Assembly (NCBI GenBank): GCA_027487775.1 | Contig: JAIYCY010000034.1 | Coordinates: 1 to 64,000, forward strand | DNA length: 64,000 bases | Source of the DNA: Planctomycetaceae bacterium | GTDB taxonomy: Bacteria; Planctomycetota; Phycisphaerae; Tepidisphaerales; Tepidisphaeraceae | Reading direction: 5' to 3' | Part shown: piece after piece, positions 34,843 to 44,082 of the stretch | Numbering within the stretch: position 1 is the first letter of the stretch | Layout: each line of letters opens with the position of its first letter | Program-made: the position numbers and the translations under genes | The notes under the pieces: generated by a model | Databases searched by the model: none | What the model was told of the DNA's origin: nothing | Seen by the model: the letters and a program-made list of their open reading frames with translations, nothing else

Positions 34843-36243
34843 ATGTCGCGCATCAATACGAACATCAATTCCATGCAGGCCATTCGCAGCTTCGGCAAAA
34901 ACAACGCCGACCTCGCGACACGCCTGCAAAGGCTCTCCACGGGCCTTCGCATCAACACCGGCAAGGACGCCCCCGCCGGTCTGATCGCCAGTGAAACCCT
35001 GCGATCGGAAATCCAGGGAATCACCCAGGCCATCGACAACACCAACCGCGCCAACAACGTCATCAACACCGCCGAAGGCGCGCTCTCCGAAGTCAACGCG
35101 CTACTGCTCGAAATCCAAAGCCTCACCATTGAAGCCGCCAACACCGGCGCACTCTCACGGGCGGAAATCGAAGCAAACCAGCTCCAGCTCGATCAAATCC
35201 TCAATTCCATCAACCGAATCGCCAACACAACTCAGTTCGCTGGGATCAAACTCCTCGACGGCTCTCTCGATTACACCACCAGCGGCGTCACAAGCACCGC
35301 CATCGATATCGTCACCATCAACAGCGCCAAACTCCCGGACAACGGATTCACCACCGTCAGCGTCGAAGTGACCGCTAGCGCCCAGCTCGGCGCTGTCACC
35401 TACTCAGGCGGTGCCGTCACCGGGCCCGTCACCATCGAAGTCGCTGGGGTTGATGGCAGTGAACAAATCTCCCTCGCCTCCGGCGCCACCGCCAGCAACA
35501 TCGTCGCCGCGGTCAATCAGCTCGTCGCCGCCACTGGCGTGAGCGCAACGGTCGACGCAGGAAACGTCGTCTTCAACACCACGTCGTTCGGATCCGAAAG
35601 CTTCGTCACTGTCCGAACCGTCAGCGGAAGCTTCTCCACCGATGTCACCACCGACAACGGCGAAGACGCCGGCGTCAACATCAACGGTGCCGCCGCAGAC
35701 GTCAAAGGAAACGTCGCCAGCCTCCGAACCTCAAGCCTCGAACTCAGCCTCACGCTCGACCGAGCCTTCGCTCAGTCGTCCAGCAGCACCGATTTCGCCA
35801 TCAACGGCGGCGGAGCGAAATTCCAGATCGGCTCCGAGGTCAACCGCAACGGTCAGATCAACATCGGCATCCAGGGCATCGCCACCACCCGACTCGGCGA
35901 TAACGTCGTCGGCTACATCAGCTCGCTCCGCAACGGCGGGGAAAACAGCCTCGTCGGTGGAAACACGCTGCAGGCCCAGAAGATCCTCAAGGCCGCCATC
36001 AGTCAGGTCGCAACCCTCCGCGGTCGACTTGGTGCGATCCAGAAGAACGTACTCGAGACCAACGTCAACAGCCTCGGCGTCACCCTCGAAAACGTCACCG
36101 CCAGCGAAAGCGCCATCCGAGACGCCGACTTCGCCAAGGAAACCGCCGCTCTCACAAGAGCGCAGATCCTCACGCAGGCCAACACCTCGGTCCTCTCGCA
36201 GGCCAACACCACACCGCAGAACGTCCTCTCGCTCCTGCGGTAA
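34843..36243 (+). CDS. fliC: Flagellin (466 aa)
   Basis: The conserved N-terminal D0/D1 region MSRINTNINSMQAIRSFGKN ... LSTGLRINTGKDAPAGLIAS and the C-terminal D1/D0 region IRDADFAKETAALTRAQIL ... LSQANTTPQNVLSLLR are complete. The middle (about 155-330) is a variable Thr/Val/Ala-rich domain. Flagellin polymerises into the filament after export by the flagellar type III system. GGAGG lies 7 nt before the ATG. A GAAA-loop terminator follows directly, so the gene is monocistronic. No other flagellar gene is nearby. Confidence 0.97.
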   Translation: MSRINTNINSMQAIRSFGKNNADLATRLQRLSTGLRINTGKDAPAGLIASETLRSEIQGITQAIDNTNRANNVINTAEGALSEVNALLLEIQSLTIEAANTGALSRAEIEANQLQLDQILNSINRIANTTQFAGIKLLDGSLDYTTSGVTSTAIDIVTINSAKLPDNGFTTVSVEVTASAQLGAVTYSGGAVTGPVTIEVAGVDGSEQISLASGATASNIVAAVNQLVAATGVSATVDAGNVVFNTTSFGSESFVTVRTVSGSFSTDVTTDNGEDAGVNINGAAADVKGNVASLRTSSLELSLTLDRAFAQSSSSTDFAINGGGAKFQIGSEVNRNGQINIGIQGIATTRLGDNVVGYISSLRNGGENSLVGGNTLQAQKILKAAISQVATLRGRLGAIQKNVLETNVNSLGVTLENVTASESAIRDADFAKETAALTRAQILTQANTSVLSQANTTPQNVLSLLR

Positions 36244-36282
36244 AAGAACCGTCCAAATTCCTGATGACGCAGCATCAACCCG

Positions 36283-36320
36283 CGGGCGATCGGAGAAATC
36301 CGGTCGCCCGTGGTGCTTTT
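36283..36320 (+). terminator. Rho-independent terminator after flagellin
   Basis: CGGGCGATCGGA-GAAA-TCCGGTCGCCCG forms a 12-bp stem with one G-T pair and a GAAA tetraloop, followed by TGGTGCTTTT. It starts 40 nt after the flagellin stop. Confidence 0.88.
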
Positions 36321-36393
36321 GTCCCAGGCTCGAATGCCTCTTTACATTTTGCACTCGACTTTCAACGCGGCCCGTGGTCCACTTCTTACTGTG

Positions 36394-37134
36394 ATGCACG
36401 ACCGGTCCGGCTCAGGCGAAAACGATTCCGAAGGCAAAGGCCCCGCCCCCAGCCCGCGCGAAGTACCCTTCGCTCCGCCTCGCCAACCCGTCCCAGTCTT
36501 CTGCATCAAATGCAAACGCGCCTTCCTCAGCAGCGACATGCGCTACCTCCCAAGGCCCAGCCCATTCGGACCCTACAACGAAGATCAACCCGGCGATTGG
36601 CTCTGCGCTCACGAAAACTGCAACGCCACCGGTTTCTGCTTCGACATCTGGCCCATCAATCAACCCAATCCTTCGCTCTCACTCAACTCGCCAGACTTCG
36701 ATCCTGCGACCTTCGTCGATTTCGACGCCGACGCCTTCGAGCTTGACCAATTCGATGACGACGATGAATCCTCGCTGTTCGATACCGACGACAATGATGA
36801 TCCACACGACGAGGAGATCCACCCCAACGATTTGCACCACATACTCGGCCAAGAATCGACTGACGATGAAGATGACGACGATTTGAGCGACGAGTCTGAG
36901 TCGAGCGACCCCGCGCAGTTGCTCGCGGATTTCCTGGCCCTTCTTCACTCGAACGCCGATGCCGACGCATCCATTTCAGCATCCTCAGACGAAGAAATGC
37001 TCAAGTCGCTATCCAAACACATCTGGCTCGACATCAATACCGACATCGCCAACACCACCAACGCCGAGCCCAAAGCCAACACCGAACAACCCGACCTTCG
37101 CAATCCCAAATACGACGGCGATATCCCCTTCTGA
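36394..37134 (+). CDS. Highly acidic protein with a four-cysteine zinc site (246 aa)
   Basis: Residues 35-85 hold CIKCKRAF and, about 40 residues later, CAHENC, a CxxC...CxxxxC pattern suggesting one zinc. The remaining 150 residues are extremely acidic, with runs such as FDDDDESSLFDTDDNDDPHD and DDEDDDDLSDESESSD. No family is recognised. The acidity may indicate a nucleic-acid mimic, a chaperone-like tail or metal binding, but nothing decides between these. ATG 36394 (MHDRSG) is preceded by a GTG that could also start it. It follows the flagellin terminator and is probably independent. Confidence 0.6.
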   Translation: MHDRSGSGENDSEGKGPAPSPREVPFAPPRQPVPVFCIKCKRAFLSSDMRYLPRPSPFGPYNEDQPGDWLCAHENCNATGFCFDIWPINQPNPSLSLNSPDFDPATFVDFDADAFELDQFDDDDESSLFDTDDNDDPHDEEIHPNDLHHILGQESTDDEDDDDLSDESESSDPAQLLADFLALLHSNADADASISASSDEEMLKSLSKHIWLDINTDIANTTNAEPKANTEQPDLRNPKYDGDIPF

Positions 37135-37221
37135 TCGCTCGATGCCAGTCCGTTCCGCCGATCCCGCTCTGATTCGCAGATCGTCAGCGTTGACGCATCA
37201 TTCCAAGGACGAATCGAACCA

Positions 37222-39249
37222 TCACCCACGCAGCGTCGCACCCAACTTAGCCTGCGCCGCGCCGATGATCGACTTCACATGCGCATCGACCGATTCGCCA
37301 GTCAGTGTCGTCTGATCGGAGCGGAAACGCAGCGATATCGTGACCGATTTCTGTCCTGAACCCACCGACTTGCCTCTGAACGTCGCGGTGTGGCCGAGTT
37401 GTTCGAGGTTCGGAAGCTTCAGTTCCTGCACGAGCAATTCGATTTCCGAAAAACGTATCGACTCCGGCAGCACGAGCGAAACGTCGCGTTCGATGGCGGG
37501 GAATCGGGGGAGTTGCGTCTGCTGCGGAACGTGCCTCGTACCGGCGACCAACGCATCCAACCAAAGCTCCGCCGTCGCGGGCGTGCCACGCAGACCGATC
37601 TGCTCCGCGGCCTTGCGATCGACCCGACCCGCGAATCCGATCGACTCGTCACCCCAAAAAATCTCACCACACGCAACCGCCGAAAATCCCGACCGCTTCG
37701 CCGGCACAATCTTCACCGCCCGCTGCGCATCCAGCGTCCCCAGCAGCGTCTCGATCGTCCCGCGAAGGTTCGAGTAATCGTCCGACCCCACCAACGCAAC
37801 CGTGCGACGCTCGCACGATGAACCGTCCGACGCAATCCAAAACGTGCTGGCGATCTCGTACAGCTTCGCATCCGTTGTCCCGTTCGATTCATTCAGACGA
37901 ATCGATTCCAGCAAACCCGGAATCACACTCGGTCGCAGACGATTGTCCGCGCGACGCGTTCGGGGATCGACCTGATGCAGCGACTTCGCCTCGACGGGCG
38001 TAAACGCATCCGCAAGGGCGTCGGATACAAAACTCAGCGTCAACGCCTCGAAATGACCGGCGGCCTGCAGCGTCCGACGAATCAAATCGATCGCAACCCT
38101 GCGCTCGTCCCGCTCCTGCAATCGAATCGGCACCTCGTCACGCGTCGGAATATGCTCATACCCCACCACACGCGCAACTTCCTCGATCACGTCGGCCTCG
38201 ATCCGAACGTCCAGCCGATGACTCGGCACGCTCACCCTCACCACGTCTTGCGCCGGATGAACATCAAATCCCAATCGCAACAACGCAGATACACATCGAT
38301 CCATCGGCCAATCAACACCCAACAAACTCTGCAGCCGCGCAAGACGCATCTTCACGCTCGCAGGCGTGTAGCCCGATGCGCCAGCAGCAACCATCGGCCC
38401 GACCTCACGCGCGCCGGCGAGTTCAACCAGCAACTCCGCCGCCCGGTCGCTCGCGCGCTCCACCAACGTCGGATCCAGACCACGCTCAAAGCGGTAACTG
38501 CTATCAGACGCCAGACCCAAAGCCCGACTCGTCCGACGAACCGAAAGCATGTCGAATCGCGCTGATTCCAGGATCAGATCCGTCGTCGCTTCGCTCACTC
38601 CCGAATCCATCCCACCCATGATTCCAGCCACCACCTGAGGCCTCTCGGCATCGGCGATCACAAGCATCGAAGGATCAAGTTTCCTCTCCACGCCGTCGAG
38701 CGTCGTCAACATCTCACCTGCCGATGCGCGACGAACAATGATGCTCGAGCCACGCACCTGCCTCGCATCGAACGCATGCAACGGCTGACCCATCTCAAAG
38801 AGCACATAGTTCGTGATGTCGACCACGTTGTTGATAGGACGCTGACCCAGGGCACGCAAACGCCGCTGCATCCATTCCGGGCTTGGGCCCACTCGAATGC
38901 CTGCAATCGTGCGGGCGGTGTAATGCGGGCAAAGCTCGGCTGCATCAATGCGAACGCTTACGCCCGGCGTCGAGCCGATCCGGATCGACTTCGACTTCGA
39001 TGTCGCATGAAAATCCAGCTTCATCAGGCCCGCGATCTCGCGCGCTACGCCCATCACACTCAAACAGTCCACTCGATTGCTCGTCACCTCGACATCAAGC
39101 ACCGTGTCGCTCACTCCAGGTAAACTCTCGTGAACGACCTCGTCGATGTGTTCAACAGGAAGACCGCCCATCGTAAGCGCATCACCCATCCGAGCAGCAG
39201 GCGGGAGCGGCGAGATGAATTCCGACAGCCAATCGCAACTGACCTTCAT
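37222..39249 (-). CDS. pheT: Phenylalanyl-tRNA synthetase beta subunit, short form (675 aa)
   Basis: The B1 start MKVSCDWLSEFISP runs into LDVEVTSNRVDCLSVMGVAR without the OB-fold tRNA-binding (EMAP-type) domain of about 110 residues found in E. coli PheT. The B3/B4 editing domain (NNVVDITNYVLFEMGQPLHA), B5, catalytic-like core (RFERGLDP) and the C-terminal FDX-ACB anticodon-binding domain are present. PheT pairs with PheS to charge tRNA-Phe and edits Tyr. pheS is not adjacent. The ATG overlaps the stop of the small gene upstream (ATGA). Confidence 0.95.
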   Translation of the reverse strand: MKVSCDWLSEFISPLPPAARMGDALTMGGLPVEHIDEVVHESLPGVSDTVLDVEVTSNRVDCLSVMGVAREIAGLMKLDFHATSKSKSIRIGSTPGVSVRIDAAELCPHYTARTIAGIRVGPSPEWMQRRLRALGQRPINNVVDITNYVLFEMGQPLHAFDARQVRGSSIIVRRASAGEMLTTLDGVERKLDPSMLVIADAERPQVVAGIMGGMDSGVSEATTDLILESARFDMLSVRRTSRALGLASDSSYRFERGLDPTLVERASDRAAELLVELAGAREVGPMVAAGASGYTPASVKMRLARLQSLLGVDWPMDRCVSALLRLGFDVHPAQDVVRVSVPSHRLDVRIEADVIEEVARVVGYEHIPTRDEVPIRLQERDERRVAIDLIRRTLQAAGHFEALTLSFVSDALADAFTPVEAKSLHQVDPRTRRADNRLRPSVIPGLLESIRLNESNGTTDAKLYEIASTFWIASDGSSCERRTVALVGSDDYSNLRGTIETLLGTLDAQRAVKIVPAKRSGFSAVACGEIFWGDESIGFAGRVDRKAAEQIGLRGTPATAELWLDALVAGTRHVPQQTQLPRFPAIERDVSLVLPESIRFSEIELLVQELKLPNLEQLGHTATFRGKSVGSGQKSVTISLRFRSDQTTLTGESVDAHVKSIIGAAQAKLGATLRG

Positions 39250-39407
39250 AGCCCTCCCATACTAACCGGATCGTCTCGAAGCCCCAACCGACGAATCATC
39301 CGGCGATCATTCTTCATGGACATGACAAACACCACCCAAAACACCCCAGCACTCACTACCATCAGACCGCGCAGCAGACCCATGCGCGCCCCACCGACGC
39401 ATCTCAT
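39246..39407 (-). CDS. Small single-helix membrane protein coupled to pheT (about 53 aa)
   Basis: The frame encodes one hydrophobic helix (GLLRGLMVVSAGVFWVVFVM) followed by a basic tail (KNDRRMIRRLGLRD). Its stop overlaps the pheT start as ATGA, which argues that it is translated. The frame is open further up to a GTG at 39452, but that lies inside the rpsG terminator. ATGs at 39407 and 39383 are the realistic starts. The Shine-Dalgarno is weak in either case. No family is recognised. Confidence 0.45.
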   Translation of the reverse strand: MRCVGGARMGLLRGLMVVSAGVFWVVFVMSMKNDRRMIRRLGLRDDPVSMGGL

Positions 39408-39423
39408 GAAGTCGTTGCCAAAT

Positions 39424-39460
39424 GAAAAACGCCGACGGCCCGCAACGGACACGTCGGCGT
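39424..39460 (-). terminator. Rho-independent terminator of the rpsL-rpsG operon
   Basis: On the minus strand ACGCCGACG pairs with CGTCGGCGT around a 14-nt loop and is followed by a run of five T (39425-39429). It lies 165 nt after the rpsG stop. Confidence 0.85.
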
Positions 39461-39570
39461 CTGAGTTCTGATTCGATCAGATGTAAACCGACTAGTCAGA
39501 AAGAAAGCGACCAGACTGAGCAGACTCAACGACCGGCTCTGTCAAACGCGCACGCTCGTCTCCACGCCCA

Positions 39571-39630
39571 GGCCGATCGTCAAGCCGATCGACAAGCCGA
39601 TCACCATGCCGATCACCATGCCAATCACCA
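39571..39630. repeat. Tandem repeat, 5 x 12 bp, overlapping the 3' end of rpsG
   Basis: Five 12-bp units related to TGCCGATCACCA (boundaries 39571, 39583, 39595, 39607, 39619) run up to the rpsG stop (39625-39627). On the coding strand the last codon and stop, TGGTGA, are the repeated core, so the array extends outward from the stop. Confidence 0.88.
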
Positions 39631-40101
39631 TGCAAAGTGTGCGAATGCCTTGTTGGCTTCGGCCATGCGGTGGGTCTGTTCGCGGGTCTGGATCGACTTG
39701 CCTTCCTTCTTGTAGGCCGCGATCAACTCGTCCGCGAGACGGTTGGCCATCGGTCGTCCGGATTCACCACGGACCGCTTCGAGGATCCAGCGGATCGCCA
39801 GCGACTGTTGACGACGCTTGTTCACGGGCATCGGAACCTGATAGTTCGCACCGCCAACACGCTTCGAGCGAACCTCGACAAACGGCTTGACGTTGTTGAT
39901 CGCGTTTTCGAACACTTCGAGCGGTGGAACTTCCGTGATCTTCTTCTGGATGATCTCGAAAGCGCCGTACACAAGGTTCTGCGCGGTCTGCTTCTTACCG
40001 CCCCACATGAGGCAGTTGATGAACTTGCTGACGAGTTTGCTGTTGTAGCGAGGATCGGGCTTGAGGATCGACTCGCTGGCGGTAAATTTTTTGAATGCCA
40101 T
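39625..40101 (-). CDS. rpsG: 30S ribosomal protein S7 (158 aa)
   Basis: The S7 hallmarks [36 protein letters not shown] and [19 protein letters not shown] are all present, and the C-terminus [15 protein letters not shown] is close to consensus. S7 nucleates assembly of the 30S head and contacts mRNA and tRNA at the E site. It follows rpsL. The next genes of the usual str operon (fusA, tuf) are absent; instead a terminator follows, and tuf is elsewhere in the window. Confidence 0.98.
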   Translation of the reverse strand: MAFKKFTASESILKPDPRYNSKLVSKFINCLMWGGKKQTAQNLVYGAFEIIQKKITEVPPLEVFENAINNVKPFVEVRSKRVGGANYQVPMPVNKRRQQSLAIRWILEAVRGESGRPMANRLADELIAAYKKEGKSIQTREQTHRMAEANKAFAHFAW

Positions 40102-40293
40102 GGCTGAAAGGGGTCAGGGGTTTGGATGTTCGCGGGATCAGATCAACAATGTTCTTTTCTTATTCGAAGGGCCCTCGTCGGACCGCATCGAGGACGCCGG
40201 AGAAGCAGAAGACGCTCAGAAGGCCGCTGGTCTCTCGTCGCAAGATCAAGGATCTTCATGCGGCGAACCGACCAACACCAACTCTGAGCAAGA

Positions 40294-40668
40294 TTACTTC
40301 TTGGCGTTCTTGGCACCGTACTTGGAACGGCTTTGCTTACGGCCATCGACGCCGAGCGTGTCGAGCGCGCCTCGGACGATGTGATAACGCACGCCGGGCA
40401 AGTCACGCACACGACCACCTCGGACGAGGACGATCGAGTGTTCCTGCAGGTTGTGCTCTTCGCCGGGGATGTAGGCGGTCACTTCCTGTCCGTTGGACAG
40501 ACGCACGCGGGCGATTTTACGCAGCGCCGAGTTGGGCTTCTTCGGCGTCATGGTCTTCACCTGCACGCAGACGCCACGCTTGAACGGGCTGCGATCGAGG
40601 TTCTTGACCTTGTTGATCTTTGCCAGAGGCTTTCTGGGCTTCTTAATCAGCTGATTGATCGTGGGCAT
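40294..40668 (-). CDS. rpsL: 30S ribosomal protein S12 (124 aa)
   Basis: The sequence [20 protein letters not shown], then [20 protein letters not shown] and [19 protein letters not shown] is S12 throughout. Lys43 in the PKKPNS loop, the usual site of streptomycin-resistance changes, is wild type. S12 sits at the decoding centre. The gap to rpsG is 192 nt. A promoter-like pair lies about 90-115 nt upstream, followed by a GC-rich hairpin in the leader. Confidence 0.98.
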   Translation of the reverse strand: MPTINQLIKKPRKPLAKINKVKNLDRSPFKRGVCVQVKTMTPKKPNSALRKIARVRLSNGQEVTAYIPGEEHNLQEHSIVLVRGGRVRDLPGVRYHIVRGALDTLGVDGRKQSRSKYGAKNAKK

Positions 40669-40757
40669 AACCGACTTTCAGTTTGACGTTTGACGGCATT
40701 TACGCGCCGACCGCCCGCGTCGAACGGGCCCTCCCCCGACTCAGGGGAGCCCCACAG

Positions 40758-40784
40758 ACTATACGATGCACCGCGATATGACAA
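40758..40784 (-). promoter_or_regulatory. Candidate rpsL promoter
   Basis: On the minus strand TTGTCA (40779-40784), a 15-bp spacer and TATAGT (40758-40763) precede rpsL. Between it and the gene, CTCCCC and GGGGAG (about 40730-40750) could pair as a leader hairpin. The spacer is shorter than ideal. Confidence 0.5.
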
Positions 40785-41002
40785 GGCCCACGGCACATTC
40801 CAGCATCCGACCATCCACCCCCAACTCAAGACCCGCGCCCCACTTCTATAAGCCATTTGCCCATCCGTATCCCGCCGCCCGAACGCCCAAGGGATTTGAT
40901 GAAAATTATTGCCTTACATGCGAATGGAAAATCGACCGCGACGAGGGTGCAAAACCGGCTCGCAGCCTCTATCTTTAGCCGCGATGTTCTCCGGAGGCAC
41001 GA

Positions 41003-42175
41003 TTGTCGCGGACTGAAAAACCGATCGGTATTGCCGTTGTTGGATGTGGAAGCATTGGACCCACGCACGCGGGCGTCGTCCGCGACCTACCCGAAGCAAA
41101 ACTCGTCGCCGTCGTTGATATCGTCCCTGAGCGGGCCCACGAAATGGCTCAGAAGTTCGGCTCGCCCCGCGTATACACCTCGCTCGATGCCGCCCTCGCA
41201 GACCCCGACATCCAGCTGATCACACTCGGAACCCCCAGCGGCATGCATGCCGTCTCTGCCGTCCAAGCACTCCGCGCCGGGCGTCACGTCATCGTCGAAA
41301 AGCCGATGGAAGTTTCACTCCATGCGTGCGACCAAATGATCGACGCCGCACACGAAACCGGTCGCGTCCTCTCGGTCATCTCCCAGCATCGCTTCGACCC
41401 CGCCACTCAACTGGCCAAAAAGCTCATCTCTGAAGGTGCAATCGGCGATATCGTCCTCGCCTGTGCCAATGTCCATTGGTGGCGAACCCAGGCCTACTAC
41501 GACAGCGGCGACTGGCGCGGCACATGGAAGCTCGATGGCGGAGGCGCCCTGATGAACCAGGGCGTCCACACCGTCGATGTGCTCCAATGGCTCGCGGGTG
41601 ATGTCGACGAAGTCGTCGCTCATACCCGAACCGCCGCCCATCAACGGATCGAAGTCGAAGACATCGCCGCTGCCCTTCTCAAATTTAAGAACGGCGCCGT
41701 CGGCACACTCACCGCCACCACCGCAGCCTTCGACGGCTATCCCGTCCGAATCGAAATCTTCGGCACCCAAGGCTCCATCGTCCTCGAAGGCGACGCCGTC
41801 AAACGCATCGTCCTCAAGGACGGCCGCATCTTCGACTCTGCCACCGCCACCGAACACGCCGTACGCGTCGCGCAGGGCGGAACTCGATCCGTTCGCGATG
41901 ACACCCTCACCACCACGTCAACCTCGACCTCACAGGCACAAACCATCGACCCAAAAACACATTCCGAGTCCGCCACCGATTCGCATTCAACCGTCCCCGT
42001 CTGGCGATGGGGTGATGCACACCGCGCACAATTCCGAGACGTGATTCAAGCCATCCATTCCAAAAGCGCTCCGCTCATCACACCCGAAGCCGGACGAGCA
42101 CCCGTCGCGATCATCCGCGCTATCTACGAGTCCGCCGCCTCGGGCAACGCCCGCAGAGTCAGCACACGCGCCTAA
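41003..42175 (+). CDS. Gfo/Idh/MocA-family oxidoreductase (390 aa)
   Basis: The Rossmann motif IGIAVVGCGSIGPTHA lies at residues 8-23, the catalytic EKP in VEKPMEVSLHACD, and GGALMNQGVHTVDVLQWLAG in the second domain. The N- and C-terminal parts resemble dehydrogenases acting on sugars or cyclitols. A Ser/Thr-rich insert (TLTTTSTSTSQAQT, about 305-330) is unusual and sits near the C-terminus. The TTG start is supported by GGAGG six bases upstream. It is the third paralogue of the family in this window. Confidence 0.9.
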   Translation: MSRTEKPIGIAVVGCGSIGPTHAGVVRDLPEAKLVAVVDIVPERAHEMAQKFGSPRVYTSLDAALADPDIQLITLGTPSGMHAVSAVQALRAGRHVIVEKPMEVSLHACDQMIDAAHETGRVLSVISQHRFDPATQLAKKLISEGAIGDIVLACANVHWWRTQAYYDSGDWRGTWKLDGGGALMNQGVHTVDVLQWLAGDVDEVVAHTRTAAHQRIEVEDIAAALLKFKNGAVGTLTATTAAFDGYPVRIEIFGTQGSIVLEGDAVKRIVLKDGRIFDSATATEHAVRVAQGGTRSVRDDTLTTTSTSTSQAQTIDPKTHSESATDSHSTVPVWRWGDAHRAQFRDVIQAIHSKSAPLITPEAGRAPVAIIRAIYESAASGNARRVSTRA

Positions 42176-42191
42176 CCAGGTCCATTCGCCT

Positions 42192-43952
42192 TCACTCTGC
42201 GTCCAGCTTCTCAAGCTCCTCCTCAACCGCCCGCAGCAGCGGAACGATCGTCTTGCTGCTGAAATCAAACACCAGACCTGCCGCCGTGAAAAGCTCGGGC
42301 AGGCTGCGCGTTCCACCCAGCGATAGCGCGCTACGATAGTTCGCCAGCGCCTGCTTCGGATCCTGTCTCGCTTTGAGCCATAGCTGCATCGCGCCGATTT
42401 GCGCAATCGCATATTCAATGTAATAAAACGGCACGTGATAAAGGTGCAACTGACGTTGCCACATCGCATCACGCACCGGCTCACATCCGGTCCAATCCAC
42501 CGCATCTCCGAAACGCGCGATCAGCTTCTTCCAAGCAGCCGTACGCTCGTCGATCGTGTGACTCGGATTTGAATAAACCCAATGCTGAAATTGATCGATC
42601 GTCGCAACCCAGGCCAGAACCACCACATTCCCGCGAAGCTGCTCGATGCACGCCCTCTTATAGTCCGACGGATCCGGATAGTACGCGTCGTAATGATCCA
42701 GCGTGAGCAACTCCATGCCCATGCTCGCCACTTCGCAAAACTCCATCGGTGCCGAGCGGAGGAAAACCAACGGCTCGGCTCGGCTGGCAAGCTGATAATG
42801 AAACGCATGCCCCGCCTCGTGCAAAAGCGTCTCGACGTCGCGATGCAGGCCGGCCGCGTTCATGAAGATGAAAGGCTGCTGCGACTCTTCCAGACTCGAT
42901 TGATATCCGCCGGGCTGTTTGCCCGCACGGGACGCGAGGTCGAGGTTCCCGTGCGTGCGAAGCGATTCAAAATCCCGCGCAAGGTCGGGACTGAGTCGAT
43001 CAAACACGCTGCGGCTTGTTGACACGAATCGATCAATGTCGGACGGATCAAACGGCCTGAGCGGCGGGCGATTCTTCGGATCGACGCTCATGTCCCAAGG
43101 ACGCAGTTTGGGCAATCCCAATCGCCCACGCCGCTTCTCATTCATGCGATGGATCACTGGCATCACGCCCTCCTCCACCGCGTGCGCAAAGTCGTGGCAG
43201 TGCTTCGGTGTGTAATCAAAACGCTTCAGCCTGCGAAACGTGTAATCTGTATAGTTGTCAAAGCCCGCATGGTGCGCGATCTGCTGGCGAAGACCTATCA
43301 ACTCGTTGTAAATCCGATCAAACTCAACGCGATGTTCCAATCGCTTATTCGATAACGCACGCCACGCAGACTCGCGCCGATCACGCTCCTGAACCTCCAG
43401 AAATCTCGCCATCTGCTGAGGCGTATACGTCGAACCCTCGAACGCGATCATCATCGCACCGTTGATCTTGTCGTAATCATTGGTCAGCCGTGTCTCAGCC
43501 GTCTCCAGCGGGACATTCTCCGGTCGAAACAGCTCCACATCCGCAAGCCAGTGCCGCGACAACATCGCGTAACGATGCGATCCGGCAAGGCCGGACAACT
43601 TCTCGCGATGCGGCGAGGCGATGAACTTCTTCTTCAACTCAAAGAAATACGGCTTCAGCTTCGGCTCGATCTGTTCGACCCAGAACATGAACGCCTTCTC
43701 GATGTCGGCGTTGTCGGTGTGGCAGCTCTTGGCGATGTATCGCCGCGCTCCAAACTCATCCACGGCGGCGTAAAGCTCCGAATAATCCGCCAGCCACTTC
43801 TCCATCGCCGCAACATCCGAAAGCTGCCGGTCGCGCAGCTCGATCAACAGCGATTCGATCTGCGAAAAATCCGCAAAGTTGATCCCCTTCGGAACATAGC
43901 GACGACGGGCGACAACTTCGGGTGCGACTTCAGGTGCGAGTGTTGCATTCAT
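42192..43952 (-). CDS. M3-family oligoendopeptidase (586 aa)
   Basis: The zinc-binding HExxH motif is in LLHEAGHAFHYQ (about residues 377-388). The third ligand region FCEVASMGMELLTLDHYD follows at the expected distance, and HVPFYYIEYAIAQIGA matches the M3 substrate-binding region. The length is that of OligoF/PepF-like enzymes, which cut short cytoplasmic peptides. I chose ATG 43952 (MNATLAPEV). ATGs at 43994 and 44153 are in frame, but the sequence between them looks like leader. The gene converges on the oxidoreductase gene. Confidence 0.92.
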   Translation of the reverse strand: MNATLAPEVAPEVVARRRYVPKGINFADFSQIESLLIELRDRQLSDVAAMEKWLADYSELYAAVDEFGARRYIAKSCHTDNADIEKAFMFWVEQIEPKLKPYFFELKKKFIASPHREKLSGLAGSHRYAMLSRHWLADVELFRPENVPLETAETRLTNDYDKINGAMMIAFEGSTYTPQQMARFLEVQERDRRESAWRALSNKRLEHRVEFDRIYNELIGLRQQIAHHAGFDNYTDYTFRRLKRFDYTPKHCHDFAHAVEEGVMPVIHRMNEKRRGRLGLPKLRPWDMSVDPKNRPPLRPFDPSDIDRFVSTSRSVFDRLSPDLARDFESLRTHGNLDLASRAGKQPGGYQSSLEESQQPFIFMNAAGLHRDVETLLHEAGHAFHYQLASRAEPLVFLRSAPMEFCEVASMGMELLTLDHYDAYYPDPSDYKRACIEQLRGNVVVLAWVATIDQFQHWVYSNPSHTIDERTAAWKKLIARFGDAVDWTGCEPVRDAMWQRQLHLYHVPFYYIEYAIAQIGAMQLWLKARQDPKQALANYRSALSLGGTRSLPELFTAAGLVFDFSSKTIVPLLRAVEEELEKLDAE

Positions 43953-44082
43953 CGCCCGTAGCGTAGGCGAATCATCGCCCTTCTTCGAGTTCATCGGACG
44001 AAACAAAAGAAGCCCACGAAAAGCTCGTGGACTTCTTCGATCGACCATCACGTCAATTCTGTAGCAGATGTCAACGGGACAT

